Of a DNA stretch of 64,000 nucleotides, positions 47,052 to 54,526 are shown piece by piece. The notes below the pieces were generated by a model. The model had not been told where the DNA came from. It made no database searches and was given only the letters and a program-made list of their open reading frames with translations. The stretch covers positions 108,252 through 172,251 of the forward strand of contig MFYJ01000014.1 in assembly GCA_001787755.1 (NCBI GenBank), given 5' to 3'. Each line of letters begins with the position of its first letter. The first letter of the stretch is position 1. The stretch is from Candidatus Peribacteria bacterium RIFOXYB1_FULL_54_35 (GTDB lineage: Bacteria; Patescibacteriota; Gracilibacteria; Peribacterales; Peribacteraceae). The translations under genes and the position numbers were made by a program.

Positions 47052-47654
47052 ATGTTACACACACACAAGAGACAGAGGCAGCAGGTGAGTCCCGCGGTGA
47101 TTGCACACCGCAGTGCCGCAGCGCTGTTCCTCTTCTCGTTCGTGTTTCTCGTGCTCCTCGTCCTCTCACACCTCTATCTCCTCCCGAAGGTCACGACTGT
47201 GGAGGTGGCGGGTTCCATGCGCGATGCGCAGGGATTGCGGGAGTACCATGATTCCCTTCTCAAGGATCTGGTAGCAAAAGAGCACGAGCGCAACATGCTC
47301 GTTCTTCCCATGGAGGACAGCGCGTACCGCCGTCTGGTGGAGATGAAGCACTCGCAGTTCCCTCTGCTTGTGCTGCGTTCTTCCCTGGAGCAGACGGCGC
47401 GCCAGTTGCTTCCGGATGATTCCAATGTGGTGCATGTGGAGTCGATGCGGTACACGCCGGGCGAGAAACGTGCGGAACTCACCGGGGATATCCGCAACGT
47501 CGGTTCCCGCAGCATGACCGTGCTCGCACAGTTGCTTGAGGAACTGCGTGCACAACCGTTCATCGCCGATATCGCGAGCCCGCGCTTCCGCCGCGTGGAA
47601 GATCCGCGCTTGGGCCCGACCTCGCCGTTCACCATTCGCATCAAACTTCTATGA
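47052..47654 (+). CDS. Membrane-anchored protein, PilN-like topology, unknown
   Basis: ~200 residues: basic N-terminus, one transmembrane helix (residues ~24-48, SAAALFLFSFVFLVLLVL), then an extracytoplasmic domain whose last ~100 residues have an alternating strand/helix pattern (ESMRYTPGEKRAEL.. LLEELRAQPF). Length and layout recall PilN of type IV pilus assembly, and the following gene recalls PilO, but no motif proves this and no other pilus gene is near. ATGA overlap with the next gene. Confidence 0.5.
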   Translation: MLHTHKRQRQQVSPAVIAHRSAAALFLFSFVFLVLLVLSHLYLLPKVTTVEVAGSMRDAQGLREYHDSLLKDLVAKEHERNMLVLPMEDSAYRRLVEMKHSQFPLLVLRSSLEQTARQLLPDDSNVVHVESMRYTPGEKRAELTGDIRNVGSRSMTVLAQLLEELRAQPFIADIASPRFRRVEDPRLGPTSPFTIRIKLL

Positions 47655-48529
47655 GACGCCGGACACGCCGTTCCCGCCCCATCCGTACCGCACTTTTCTT
47701 CACTGCGGGCATCGCCATGCTCTCCGTTGCAGGGTTCCTGCTCGCGGAACATGCTGCCGCCGTTCTGGAAGTGCGTGAAGTATCACTGCCGCTCGTAGCG
47801 GAGATTCCGCAGTTTGAGCGCAGAATCGCTGTGCTCACCGATCAGGTGGAAATGGCCGAGCTCCACGCTGCAACCAGCTTCGGTTCCCAGGAGGAGAACG
47901 TGAATGTCTACGTGCTGCCGGAAGACATAGATTTCGACAGGCTTCTTGCGGTGTTCGACATCCTCGGGGAGGAGCTTGAGAATGAGAAGCTGCTCACAGA
48001 GATTTCCGAAATCACCATGAGTGATCCCATCCCTGCGCAGGAGGAAGGGCTCTCTGTGCGGTCGGTCTCCATGAAGTTTGCAGCGCATGAAGATGGTGTG
48101 CAGACGTTTCTCTCTCTCGTGAAACTCGCAGGGCTTCTCACCATCGGAGATACGCTTTCCGCAGAGGAGCGTCTCCTGCTGCTCCAGAAAACCGAAGAGG
48201 AAAATCCGGCCGGTGTGGTGGCCATAGAGCAGTTCTTCTCCACCGATCTCCTGCGCTATGCCCGCGAACCCAAGACCTACGAGACACAGCTTCTGCGTTC
48301 GTTCTCTTCTCCTTCATTCACCAAGACCATCGAAGATACGCTTCAGTCTCCTCTCCTCAGGGACGCCCGCAGGATTCTTGGCGGAGCGGTCGGGACGAGA
48401 TTACAGCAGTACAATCTCTGGCCGCTGCCGCTCATGGTGCTGAGTGACGTCCGCATTCATGCGGGCGGGGCTCCAGGGTGGTTCGTTCTCTCGGTGACAG
48501 TAGATGTCTACAGCCGCGGGAACGACTGA
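47651..48529 (+). CDS. Membrane-anchored protein, PilO-like topology, unknown
   Basis: 292 residues beginning in an ATGA overlap. Arg-rich N-terminus (MRRRTRRSRPIR), one transmembrane helix (~13-35), then a long, acidic extracytoplasmic part with a coiled-coil-like early region and a C-terminal strand-rich end (WFVLSVTVDVYS). Forms a translationally coupled pair with 47052. PilN/PilO-like partners would fit, but this is inference from topology only. Confidence 0.5.
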   Translation: MRRRTRRSRPIRTALFFTAGIAMLSVAGFLLAEHAAAVLEVREVSLPLVAEIPQFERRIAVLTDQVEMAELHAATSFGSQEENVNVYVLPEDIDFDRLLAVFDILGEELENEKLLTEISEITMSDPIPAQEEGLSVRSVSMKFAAHEDGVQTFLSLVKLAGLLTIGDTLSAEERLLLLQKTEEENPAGVVAIEQFFSTDLLRYAREPKTYETQLLRSFSSPSFTKTIEDTLQSPLLRDARRILGGAVGTRLQQYNLWPLPLMVLSDVRIHAGGAPGWFVLSVTVDVYSRGND

Positions 48530-48561
48530 GGATACACAAGAGCCGTCGTGAACGGAGTGTC

Positions 48562-48680
48562 CAAGATGCAAATAACAAGGTACCAAACAAAGTCCAATCA
48601 CCATATTCCAACTTCCAACGAGCAGTTTGGATTTTTGTATTTTTGAATCTTATTTGGAATAACTTGTTATTTGTATCTTG
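48562..48680. repeat. Long inverted repeat of CAAATAACAAG-type words
   Basis: CAAGATGCAAATAACAAG (48562-48579) faces CTTGTTATTTGTATCTTG (48663-48680): 18-base arms with one mismatch. Further inward CCAAAC / GTTTGG-like words continue the pairing. Confidence 0.8.
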
Positions 48681-48848
48681 GATCTTTCCGAGGAGTATAT
48701 TTTGCGCAGATTGCGCATCTGGAATCACCAATATAGGACGGTGGTTTCTTGACACATGCGTCCAAGGGAATCAAGATTTTGCCTGTCACCCTATTTTTCT
48801 TCCCCACTGTTTTCTCTGCGTAAACGCCGACAAGCTTCTTCCCACTCC

Positions 48849-49361
48849 ATCCTGCGAGCCAAGAGGCCGCGAACAAACGAAGAGATTCGTGCCGCTCATG
48901 TGCTCCTTGTGACCGATGGTGGTGCCGAGGTTCTCTCTGTCGAAGACGCATTGCAGCGCGCGCGGGGAATGGAAATGGATCTCATAGAGGTTTCTCCCAA
49001 GGCCGATCCTCCCGTCGTGAAAATAGGGGATGTGGGTCAGCACATGTATCAGGTGAACAAGAAGGAGAAGAAGCAGCGTGCACACAATAAGCAGACGGAG
49101 GTGAAGACGCTGCGCTTCGGTTTTCGCACAGACCGCCACGACCTCCAGAGACTTATGGACCGTTCGAAGGAGTTCTTTGCCGAGCGCCATCTCGTAAAAT
49201 TCATTGTCCGGCTGCGGGGGCGTGAACTCACCAACAAGTCCTATGCGGAAGAGAAGTTGCGCTCTGTTGTGGGGGGGCTTCAGGATGTGGCAGAGGTAGA
49301 GCAAGAGATTAAGAAACAGGGGAATCAGTTCATCGTGATTCTGCGGGCGAAGAAGAAGTAG
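48849..49361 (+). CDS. infC: Translation initiation factor IF-3 (start uncertain, probably non-ATG)
   Basis: The IF-3 domains are complete: RTNEEIRA and LIEVSPKADPPVVKIGD in the N-terminal domain; KEKKQRAH linker; TLRFGFRTDRHD and VRLRGRELTNKS in the C-terminal domain. The only upstream in-frame ATG is 48756. It sits directly after a perfect -35 TTGACA (48749-48754), where transcription would begin downstream of it, and it would add ~31 odd residues. The ATC at 48849 (then CTG) gives the expected ~12-residue N-terminal extension. infC genes with AUU/AUC-type starts under IF-3 autoregulation are known. The end of the gene seeds a TTAGCTTCATTAGC array. Confidence 0.85.
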   Translation: MLRAKRPRTNEEIRAAHVLLVTDGGAEVLSVEDALQRARGMEMDLIEVSPKADPPVVKIGDVGQHMYQVNKKEKKQRAHNKQTEVKTLRFGFRTDRHDLQRLMDRSKEFFAERHLVKFIVRLRGRELTNKSYAEEKLRSVVGGLQDVAEVEQEIKKQGNQFIVILRAKKK

Positions 49362-49447
49362 TATCTTAGTTGCATTAGCTTCATTAGCTGCATTAGGGAT
49401 TTGGATGTTGGGTCTGATGCCTTTTCCCTTCCTAATGAAGCTATCAC
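49360..49447. repeat. Word array (TTAGCTTCATTAGCTGCA) after infC
   Basis: AAGTAG (stop) then TTAGTTGCATTAGCTTCATT and AGCTGCATTAGGG, a GGGATTTGGATGTTGG spacer, and the facing fragment CCTAATGAAGCTA. Same class as 61478-61516 and 61796-61900. Confidence 0.7.
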
Positions 49448-49475
49448 CCTATTCCCTAATTCCCTGTTTTTCTCC

Positions 49476-49503
49476 TTGAACTTGCCATTTGCGCGGTTAT
49501 ACT
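49476..49503 (+). promoter_or_regulatory. Promoter of rpmI-rplT
   Basis: -35 TTGAAC (49476-49481), 16-base spacer, -10 TATACT (49498-49503); leader about 22 bases to the GTG start of rpmI. Suggests rpmI-rplT is transcribed apart from infC. Confidence 0.6.
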
Positions 49504-49531
49504 GCACCAGCTTTCTTTCTCCCACTCACAA

Positions 49532-49726
49532 GTGCCGAAGATCAAATCGCACAGCGGCGCAAAGAAACGGGTCCGCAGGACCGGCTCCGGGAAGTTGGCC
49601 ATGAAGCGTAGCCGCCGTAACCATCTGCTTCTGCAGAAGAATAAGCGTCAGAAGCGCCTGAACCGCACGCTCGTGCCGGAAAATACCGAGAGGAAAGCTC
49701 TCATCTCTGTTCTTCCCTATCTCTAG
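49532..49726 (+). CDS. rpmI: 50S ribosomal protein bL35
   Basis: 64 residues with GTG start: VPKIKSHSGAKKRVRRTGSG and the SRRNHLLLQK / KRLNRTLVP blocks define bL35. Classical infC-rpmI-rplT order, with rplT two bases after its stop. Confidence 0.96.
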   Translation: MPKIKSHSGAKKRVRRTGSGKLAMKRSRRNHLLLQKNKRQKRLNRTLVPENTERKALISVLPYL

Positions 49727-49728
49727 AC

Positions 49729-50076
49729 ATGCGTGTTTCGCGTGGTACAGTCCGTCATCGGCGCCATAAGAAAATCCTTGAGCTGACGAAGGGGTACCGC
49801 GGCATGCGGTCTTCCACTTTCCACCAAGCAAATGAAGCGATGATGAAGGCAGGGCAGCATGCGTACAAAGACCGCAAGAGGAAGAAGCGGGATTTCCGTG
49901 CTCTCTGGATTACGCGCATCAGCGCAGCCGCACGCGCGGAGAATGTGAGCTACTCACGGCTGGTGAAGGCTATGAAAGAGAAGAACATCCAACTGGACCG
50001 CAAGGTGCTCTCTGAGCTTGCCCTGCTTGAGCCGGGTGTATTCACACAGATCCTGAAGGAGGCGAAGGTGAAGTAG
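49729..50076 (+). CDS. rplT: 50S ribosomal protein bL20
   Basis: 115 residues: MRVSRGTVRHRRHKKILEL, then GYRGMRSSTF, AYKDRKRKKRDFRALWI and NVSYSRLVKAM, the standard bL20 pattern and length. It binds 23S rRNA early in large-subunit assembly. Followed by a GAATAATAGG word array that starts at its stop. Confidence 0.97.
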   Translation: MRVSRGTVRHRRHKKILELTKGYRGMRSSTFHQANEAMMKAGQHAYKDRKRKKRDFRALWITRISAAARAENVSYSRLVKAMKEKNIQLDRKVLSELALLEPGVFTQILKEAKVK

Positions 50077-50082
50077 AGTACT

Positions 50083-50191
50083 GGGGATGAGAGACGAGAA
50101 TAATAGGGATTAGAATAACAGGAAAGAAGGAGTGCAACGTGTGTCCTCATGTTATTCATATTCCTATTATTCTCGTCCCTATTATTCTTGT
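50083..50191. repeat. Inverted word array (GAATAATAGG) between convergent stops
   Basis: ACGAGAATAATAGGGATTAG is on the left. On the right, read on the minus strand, the 50182 gene ends CAAGAATAATAGGGACGAG and continues GAATAATAGGAATATG. The stop TAA of that gene lies in the word. Confidence 0.75.
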
Positions 50192-51000
50192 ATCTCCTGC
50201 GGTTTCATTTTCTTCAGCTGCGCATACAGGGAGATGCTGGAGAGGATGAAGAGGAGCATGCCGATGCCAAAGAGAAAGGAGGAAACCAGGTACGTCGCCG
50301 GGAGCAGCCGTTCATCCAGGCGGTAGATGGCTTCAGTCAGCACGGTATCTATGACGATGAGTGGCAGGAAAACGGCGGCGGAGAGGCCAAGAATGTACCA
50401 GAGAACCGTCCACGTGAACCCTTGCACTGTGTTCCTGCTTTCCTGCAGGGCGCTCCGGTACTCCTTCCCCTCGCAGACGATGGCAATGAAGTAGAAGAAT
50501 GTGCGAATCTGGTAGATGATGCCCGGAATAATCAGCAGCAGGGCCCAGAAGAACGTAAAACATCCCCGCAGAATGTCCGTGAGTATGAGGCTCATCACGA
50601 ACCGCCGTGCCTGTCTGCTCACCGCCCGAAAGGATGTGCGTGCGCGTCCTGCACGGTTTTGGAGCAGGCGTTTGCCCACCAACGTGCAGCAGGCCATTCC
50701 CCAGACGAGGAGCAGGATGAACACGATCTCAAAGAGAACCGTGGCAATGAACAGGTTGGGGTTGGTCTGTCCCGATGCAACACCCTCCCATGTGATGTTC
50801 TGGAAGTACGGCTGATTCACCTGGTACTCAGTGAGCAGGGATTCTGCTGTCATGGGGAGCACCAGGAACCAGAGGAGCACTGCGTTCAGCACGGGCTGGC
50901 TCTTATAGAAGTCCCAGGAAGTTCCAATGAGGGCGAAGATATTTGGCAGAGTGAAATTGGAGAAGGGGCGAGAGTATCGTTCGCTCTGAGAACTTTCCAT
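50182..51000 (-). CDS. Polytopic membrane protein (DUF975/GlpQ-membrane-domain-like)
   Basis: 272 residues with about six hydrophobic helices, soluble N-terminus (SNFTLPNIFALIGTSWDFY) and the central LLIIPGIIYQIRTFFYFIAIVCEGK segment, in which a Pro-Gly break precedes an Arg-Thr-Phe/Tyr run as in the DUF975 and related membrane families. Function unknown. Its stop codon is part of the GAATAATAGG array. Nine bases after the NIF3-like stop, so co-transcribed with it. Confidence 0.65.
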   Translation of the reverse strand: MESSQSERYSRPFSNFTLPNIFALIGTSWDFYKSQPVLNAVLLWFLVLPMTAESLLTEYQVNQPYFQNITWEGVASGQTNPNLFIATVLFEIVFILLLVWGMACCTLVGKRLLQNRAGRARTSFRAVSRQARRFVMSLILTDILRGCFTFFWALLLIIPGIIYQIRTFFYFIAIVCEGKEYRSALQESRNTVQGFTWTVLWYILGLSAAVFLPLIVIDTVLTEAIYRLDERLLPATYLVSSFLFGIGMLLFILSSISLYAQLKKMKPQEIQE

Positions 51001-51009
51001 CTTTTTCCC

Positions 51010-51972
51010 TTATTTTCTCTCCACCCGTATGAAGCCGGAGAGTTCTATCACTTTGAGCTTCTTCTCGTGCCTGGCGAGTTTATCCAGCATCAGGTTGAGC
51101 CCGATGACATCCGAGGCCATGTGGCTGCACTGGATCATGTTCACATGGTGTTCCTTGGCTTTCTCAAGCGATTTCTCCGTGACGTGCATGGAGAGGATGG
51201 TCCCCACGCCGGCGCGGGACTGTGTCTCAATCTGTTCCTCGGGCCCGTTGGTTCCTCCGGTGAACTCGGTGGCAACGATCTTCCCCGGCCGGTTCTCCTT
51301 GAAGCCATTCACAATGATGGGAGGGTTACCTTTCTTGGCGTAGTACTCGTACTCCGGGATTTTGCAGAGTTCTTCCAGGATGTCTGCGAGAGTGTCGTAC
51401 TTCTTGCTGCAGATGTGCTTCTCCATGTACTCCCACACGAGGTTATCCGACGGGGTATGGCAGTTGAATGCGGGGATTCCCAGCAGCTCCGCTGCCCGTT
51501 CCACCCGGAAGAGGTTGTCTGCATGGATGGCCCGCCAGATGCGTTCGACGCGGGGCTTGAGCTGCGCTTCGCTGTGGTTCACGGGTACGCCCGCCCTCTC
51601 GAGGACATCCACCTGCAGGTCCATCACCTTATCCAGATCTGCAAGAGCACGGCCCTCCGGGTGGTGCAGGAGAGCCGCATCAATCTTCTTTCCATGCTTG
51701 CGCAGATGGTCGATGAGGAGGAGTTCCGGCGTCTCGATATCTATGCCAACCGCGAGGACCGTAATCTCCTCGTTCCCCTTGCCGTTGATGATGCGCGAAT
51801 CGCTGAACGGATTCCACAGCCGCTCCTCATCGAAGAGTTTCTTCTCTTTGGCACTCATCTTCTGCAGCTTCTCTTTTTGCTTCTTCAGCTTCTTCTCCAA
51901 TTCCTTTTTGCCACGGATGTCTGCCTCCATGCCGTACTGAATGATGTACTCGAAAAGCTGGTTGAGCTTCAT
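51010..51972 (-). CDS. NIF3/DUF34 family metal-binding protein
   Basis: 320 residues. The N-terminus starts MKLNQLFEYII and is followed by a Lys-rich helical insert (GKKELEKKLKKQKEK). The metal-site motifs are ALLHHPEGRA and, near the C-terminus, QCSHMASDVIGLN with GGTNG before it. This matches the long NIF3-like variant annotated in archaea and some small-genome bacteria. Proposed roles include metallochaperone or cofactor-linked hydrolase; unproven. First gene of a unit with the membrane protein downstream. Confidence 0.85.
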   Translation of the reverse strand: MKLNQLFEYIIQYGMEADIRGKKELEKKLKKQKEKLQKMSAKEKKLFDEERLWNPFSDSRIINGKGNEEITVLAVGIDIETPELLLIDHLRKHGKKIDAALLHHPEGRALADLDKVMDLQVDVLERAGVPVNHSEAQLKPRVERIWRAIHADNLFRVERAAELLGIPAFNCHTPSDNLVWEYMEKHICSKKYDTLADILEELCKIPEYEYYAKKGNPPIIVNGFKENRPGKIVATEFTGGTNGPEEQIETQSRAGVGTILSMHVTEKSLEKAKEHHVNMIQCSHMASDVIGLNLMLDKLARHEKKLKVIELSGFIRVERK

Positions 51973-52031
51973 AACGGGCGCAGCGTACAGAAAAGCGCTT
52001 CTCTCAGCAAGGAACGCATCTATGTTTGGGG

Positions 52032-52060
52032 AAAGGGCTGCACGAGGTGTGCAGCCCTTT
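52032..52060 (-). terminator. Strong hairpin after the 52092 gene
   Basis: AAAGGGCTGCAC / GTGCAGCCCTTT (12-base perfect arms, loop GAGGT). On the minus strand it lies 31 bases after the stop of the 110-residue gene. No long T-tract, so termination is probable, not certain. Confidence 0.6.
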
Positions 52061-52091
52061 CTGGAATTTCCCTGCTCTGCAATGCCCAGTG

Positions 52092-52424
52092 CTATACTTG
52101 CGCCGGTACGATCACGCGGCCAGTTTGCGCGTTTCGCGTTTTCCGGCCATTGCGTGAGACTACCTCGAGTACCTCGTGGCTCTCGTTGATGAGTACCCTC
52201 TGATTCGAGAGTCCGAGGTGCCGTACAAACAATTCGGGGATGCGGATGATGAGCGGCCGCCGCGTGTGCAGCCGCGTGAGGATTTCATCGCGCCACTTCG
52301 TGAGCGCGCCGCCGAGTGCCTCGTCCCCGTGTGCGAGGTCCTCTGCGATCCACGCCTGGAGCATCGCGATTCTCCGCTGACGCGTTCCGTCTTCTCGGAA
52401 GACAAGTGAGCTTCGTGTGCACAT
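52092..52424 (-). CDS. Hypothetical protein with Shine-Dalgarno start
   Basis: 110 residues, soluble, basic, with an N-terminal helical region (IAMLQAWIAEDLAHGDEAL) and a C-terminal half that may be beta-rich (RRPLIIRIPELFV). No family recognised. An AAGGAG eight bases before the ATG is one of very few good Shine-Dalgarno sequences here, and hints that the gene is not native. A promoter ~280 bases upstream would also include a 28-codon leader ORF. Confidence 0.6.
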   Translation of the reverse strand: MCTRSSLVFREDGTRQRRIAMLQAWIAEDLAHGDEALGGALTKWRDEILTRLHTRRPLIIRIPELFVRHLGLSNQRVLINESHEVLEVVSRNGRKTRNAQTGRVIVPAQV

Positions 52425-52603
52425 GACTTGAGTCTCCTTTCTGGTTTCTGGTTGGCTGGGAACATTGCAGGTGAGCAGGGAGGACTGGAGACTGCTGTCT
52501 GCAGTCCGCTGTGCTCGTGTGAAGGGAGGTGGGAAAGATCAACAACGAAAAGGAGCAGACTCCGTCTGGGAGTGCTGCATTGAGAGAGGGAAGAATCGGT
52601 GTA

Positions 52604-52690
52604 CTACCAGGCATGCAGCATCTCCTCGACGACGGTGTAGTCGCGCATACGCTTGAGGAAGATGCCGTGGATGATGAATGCCTGGTTCAT
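52604..52690 (-). CDS. Possible 28-residue leader peptide
   Basis: MNQAFIIHGIFLKRMRDYTV and eight more residues ending in Trp-stop, starting 10 bases after a TACAGT box. Its position in the long leader of the 52092 gene suggests a regulatory ORF, but length alone could be chance. Confidence 0.3.
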   Translation of the reverse strand: MNQAFIIHGIFLKRMRDYTVVEEMLHAW

Positions 52691-52700
52691 TTCTGGGCGT

Positions 52701-52729
52701 ACTGTACACATTTGCCTTCTGTTTGTCAC
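52701..52729 (-). promoter_or_regulatory. Promoter upstream of the leader ORF
   Basis: Minus strand -35 GTGACA (52729-52724), exactly 17 bases, -10 TACAGT (52706-52701). Confidence 0.5.
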
Positions 52730-52790
52730 GCACAATTTTGTTTTCAGAAAAAATTTAGATTAAGAAAGCCGTGGGTTTCCTGTTTTCTTT

Positions 52791-52970
52791 CCACCTTTTT
52801 CCGGCGAAAAAGGTGGAGCCAAAACGCCGGCGCGCCAACGCTCCTCTACCCGGCCCTGTGCCTCCTCGCCGGCTCCTGCAGGCATTCGGAGCCGACTCGT
52901 CGGCGTCCCGCTTCCGCGGGATGGCAGTGCCTTCCCCTGCACCCCCCGTGGCGCGCTACCACTCCAACTT
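52791..52970. mobile_element. ~175-base dispersed repeat, copy 2
   Basis: Same order of blocks as 37243-37415. The first hairpin is CCACCTTTTTC-CGGC-GAAAAAGGTGG: one base pair changed on both sides relative to copy 1. The internal variable hairpin is CCCGC-TTCC-GCGGG instead of GCTGC-TTT-GCAGC. Ends ACCCCCCGTGGCGCGC. Confidence 0.75.
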
Positions 52971-53039
52971 TTGGGCACTTCTAAAAAAGTGCCAAAGAAT
53001 CAACACCAAGAAAGTGGTTCTGTGAGAGTGGAAAATCAT

Positions 53040-54431
53040 TCATCCCATTGCTTTGCTGTTCCTTTTCAGGAGGAATGTGAGCATGGGCGGTGTGCAGAGC
53101 GTGGTGATGATGATGACGATGATAAGCACGGAGTACACGGTATCGGAGATGACGCCGAGTCCTTTTCCTATGGAAGCGAAGATGAGTCCCACTTCCCCGC
53201 GCGGGACCATTCCCCATCCCACGAGCCATGTGTTCACTCCCCTGCCAGCGGCGAATCCGGCGAGAATCTTCCCGATGAACGCGACGGCGGTGATTCCGAG
53301 GGCGACGAGGAGCACCGGGAGGTCGAACATCGTCTCCAGGCTCACGGCCATGCCTGTCATAACGAAGAAAATCGGTACGAGAAAGTGCCCAAGCGGTTCG
53401 ATGATCTCCTCGATGTGCCGGTCCGCATGGTGTTCTATGATTTTCGATACACGTGCCTGGAGCTCGGCGGGAGCATCCTGCACTGCTTCTCTGATGTCCC
53501 GGACGATCTTGGGATCCTTGAAGTACCGGAAGTGTACGGGGTCGAGCACGAGCCCCGCAGCAAATGCCCCGACGATGGGAGCGAGGCCGATTTTCTGTGC
53601 GAGGGCTGCGAGTACGAGCCCAAAGCAGATGGCGAGGGTGAATTTCATGCCCACACCTGCATGAATTTTTGAGAAGGACTTACCGAGCAGTGGCGCGAAA
53701 AACTGTCCAATAGCAATCGAGCCAACAAGGAAGAGTATGGCTTTGCCGGAGATGAGACCTATGCCTCCAATGTCCACACTTCCCTCCTTCGCGATCGCCG
53801 AAACCACTGCGAGGATGATGAGGCCGAGGACATCGTCGATCACCGCCGCGCCGAGCACGATCTGTGCCTCTCGGCTCTGCAGTTTTCCGAGGTCCTGGAA
53901 GACCCGGGCGGTGATGCCTACCGACGTGGCTGTGAGTGCTGCGCCGAGGAAGAGGTAAGTGTTGGAGGAGAGCCCGGGCAGGAGGATTGGTCCCACAATG
54001 TACGTGCCGAGGACGAACGGAAGAGCGACACCGACCACTGCAACGAGGAGCGCAGGGATGCCGACCTGAAACATGCGCCTGATGTTGGATTCCAGCCCGA
54101 TCTGGAAGAGGAGGATCACCACGCCCAGTTCCGAGAGGAAGCGGATGATGATGTCTGTTTTCACCGGTTCGAAGAGGCCGATACCGAGGAGGGCGAGGTT
54201 CCCGAGGATGACGCCAATCACCAACTCGCCCAAGACTGCCGGTTGCCCTGCCCGTTCCACAAGGCTTGCGCATTTGGCGGCGATGAGGAGCACCGCCATC
54301 CAGAGGAATGTGGATGCGACGTCCAGGTGCGCTGCATCGGCGGTTCCTTCCTCTGTGGCCATTGCTGCGAGGGGCAGGACAAAAAGAATGCCGGTACCGA
54401 GCAAGACGAGGAGCTGGCGGGTGCATTTCAT
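53040..54431 (-). CDS. Cation/proton antiporter, CPA2 family (KefB/GerN-like)
   Basis: 463 residues, ~12-13 hydrophobic helices. A signal-like N-terminus with TEEGTADA precedes the transporter core. Motifs: GQPAVLGELVIGVILGN (helix 2), ELGVVILLFQIGLE, and LGAAVIDDVLGLI carrying the two membrane Asp of CPA2 exchangers; MVPRGEVGLIFA in the late helix. There is no C-terminal TrkA/KTN domain, so it is a bare Na+(K+)/H+ antiporter probably serving pH or salt homeostasis. Confidence 0.93.
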   Translation of the reverse strand: MKCTRQLLVLLGTGILFVLPLAAMATEEGTADAAHLDVASTFLWMAVLLIAAKCASLVERAGQPAVLGELVIGVILGNLALLGIGLFEPVKTDIIIRFLSELGVVILLFQIGLESNIRRMFQVGIPALLVAVVGVALPFVLGTYIVGPILLPGLSSNTYLFLGAALTATSVGITARVFQDLGKLQSREAQIVLGAAVIDDVLGLIILAVVSAIAKEGSVDIGGIGLISGKAILFLVGSIAIGQFFAPLLGKSFSKIHAGVGMKFTLAICFGLVLAALAQKIGLAPIVGAFAAGLVLDPVHFRYFKDPKIVRDIREAVQDAPAELQARVSKIIEHHADRHIEEIIEPLGHFLVPIFFVMTGMAVSLETMFDLPVLLVALGITAVAFIGKILAGFAAGRGVNTWLVGWGMVPRGEVGLIFASIGKGLGVISDTVYSVLIIVIIITTLCTPPMLTFLLKRNSKAMG

Positions 54432-54526
54432 TGTTCGGGGCTGAAAAATAGTGGAAGGAATTTACAGGGATGTTTTCCGGAAAACAAGGGTGATCGCGCA
54501 GTGAGAGTGATATGATGAGCTGCCCC

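Larger units (their letters stand above)
52425..53039. other. 615-base gap: leader, small ORF and dispersed repeat
   Basis: No convincing long gene. From left: the probable leader of the 52092 gene with GACTGC/GCAGTC hairpin, a 28-codon ORF (52604-52690), its promoter, the second dispersed-repeat copy (52791-52970) and a GGCACTTCTA/AAAAAGTGCC hairpin before the antiporter stop. Confidence 0.5.

Noticed and set aside
52529..52984. 151-codon frame on the plus strand
   Set aside because: Most of it is translated dispersed repeat and promoter; no start signal and no resemblance to a protein family.
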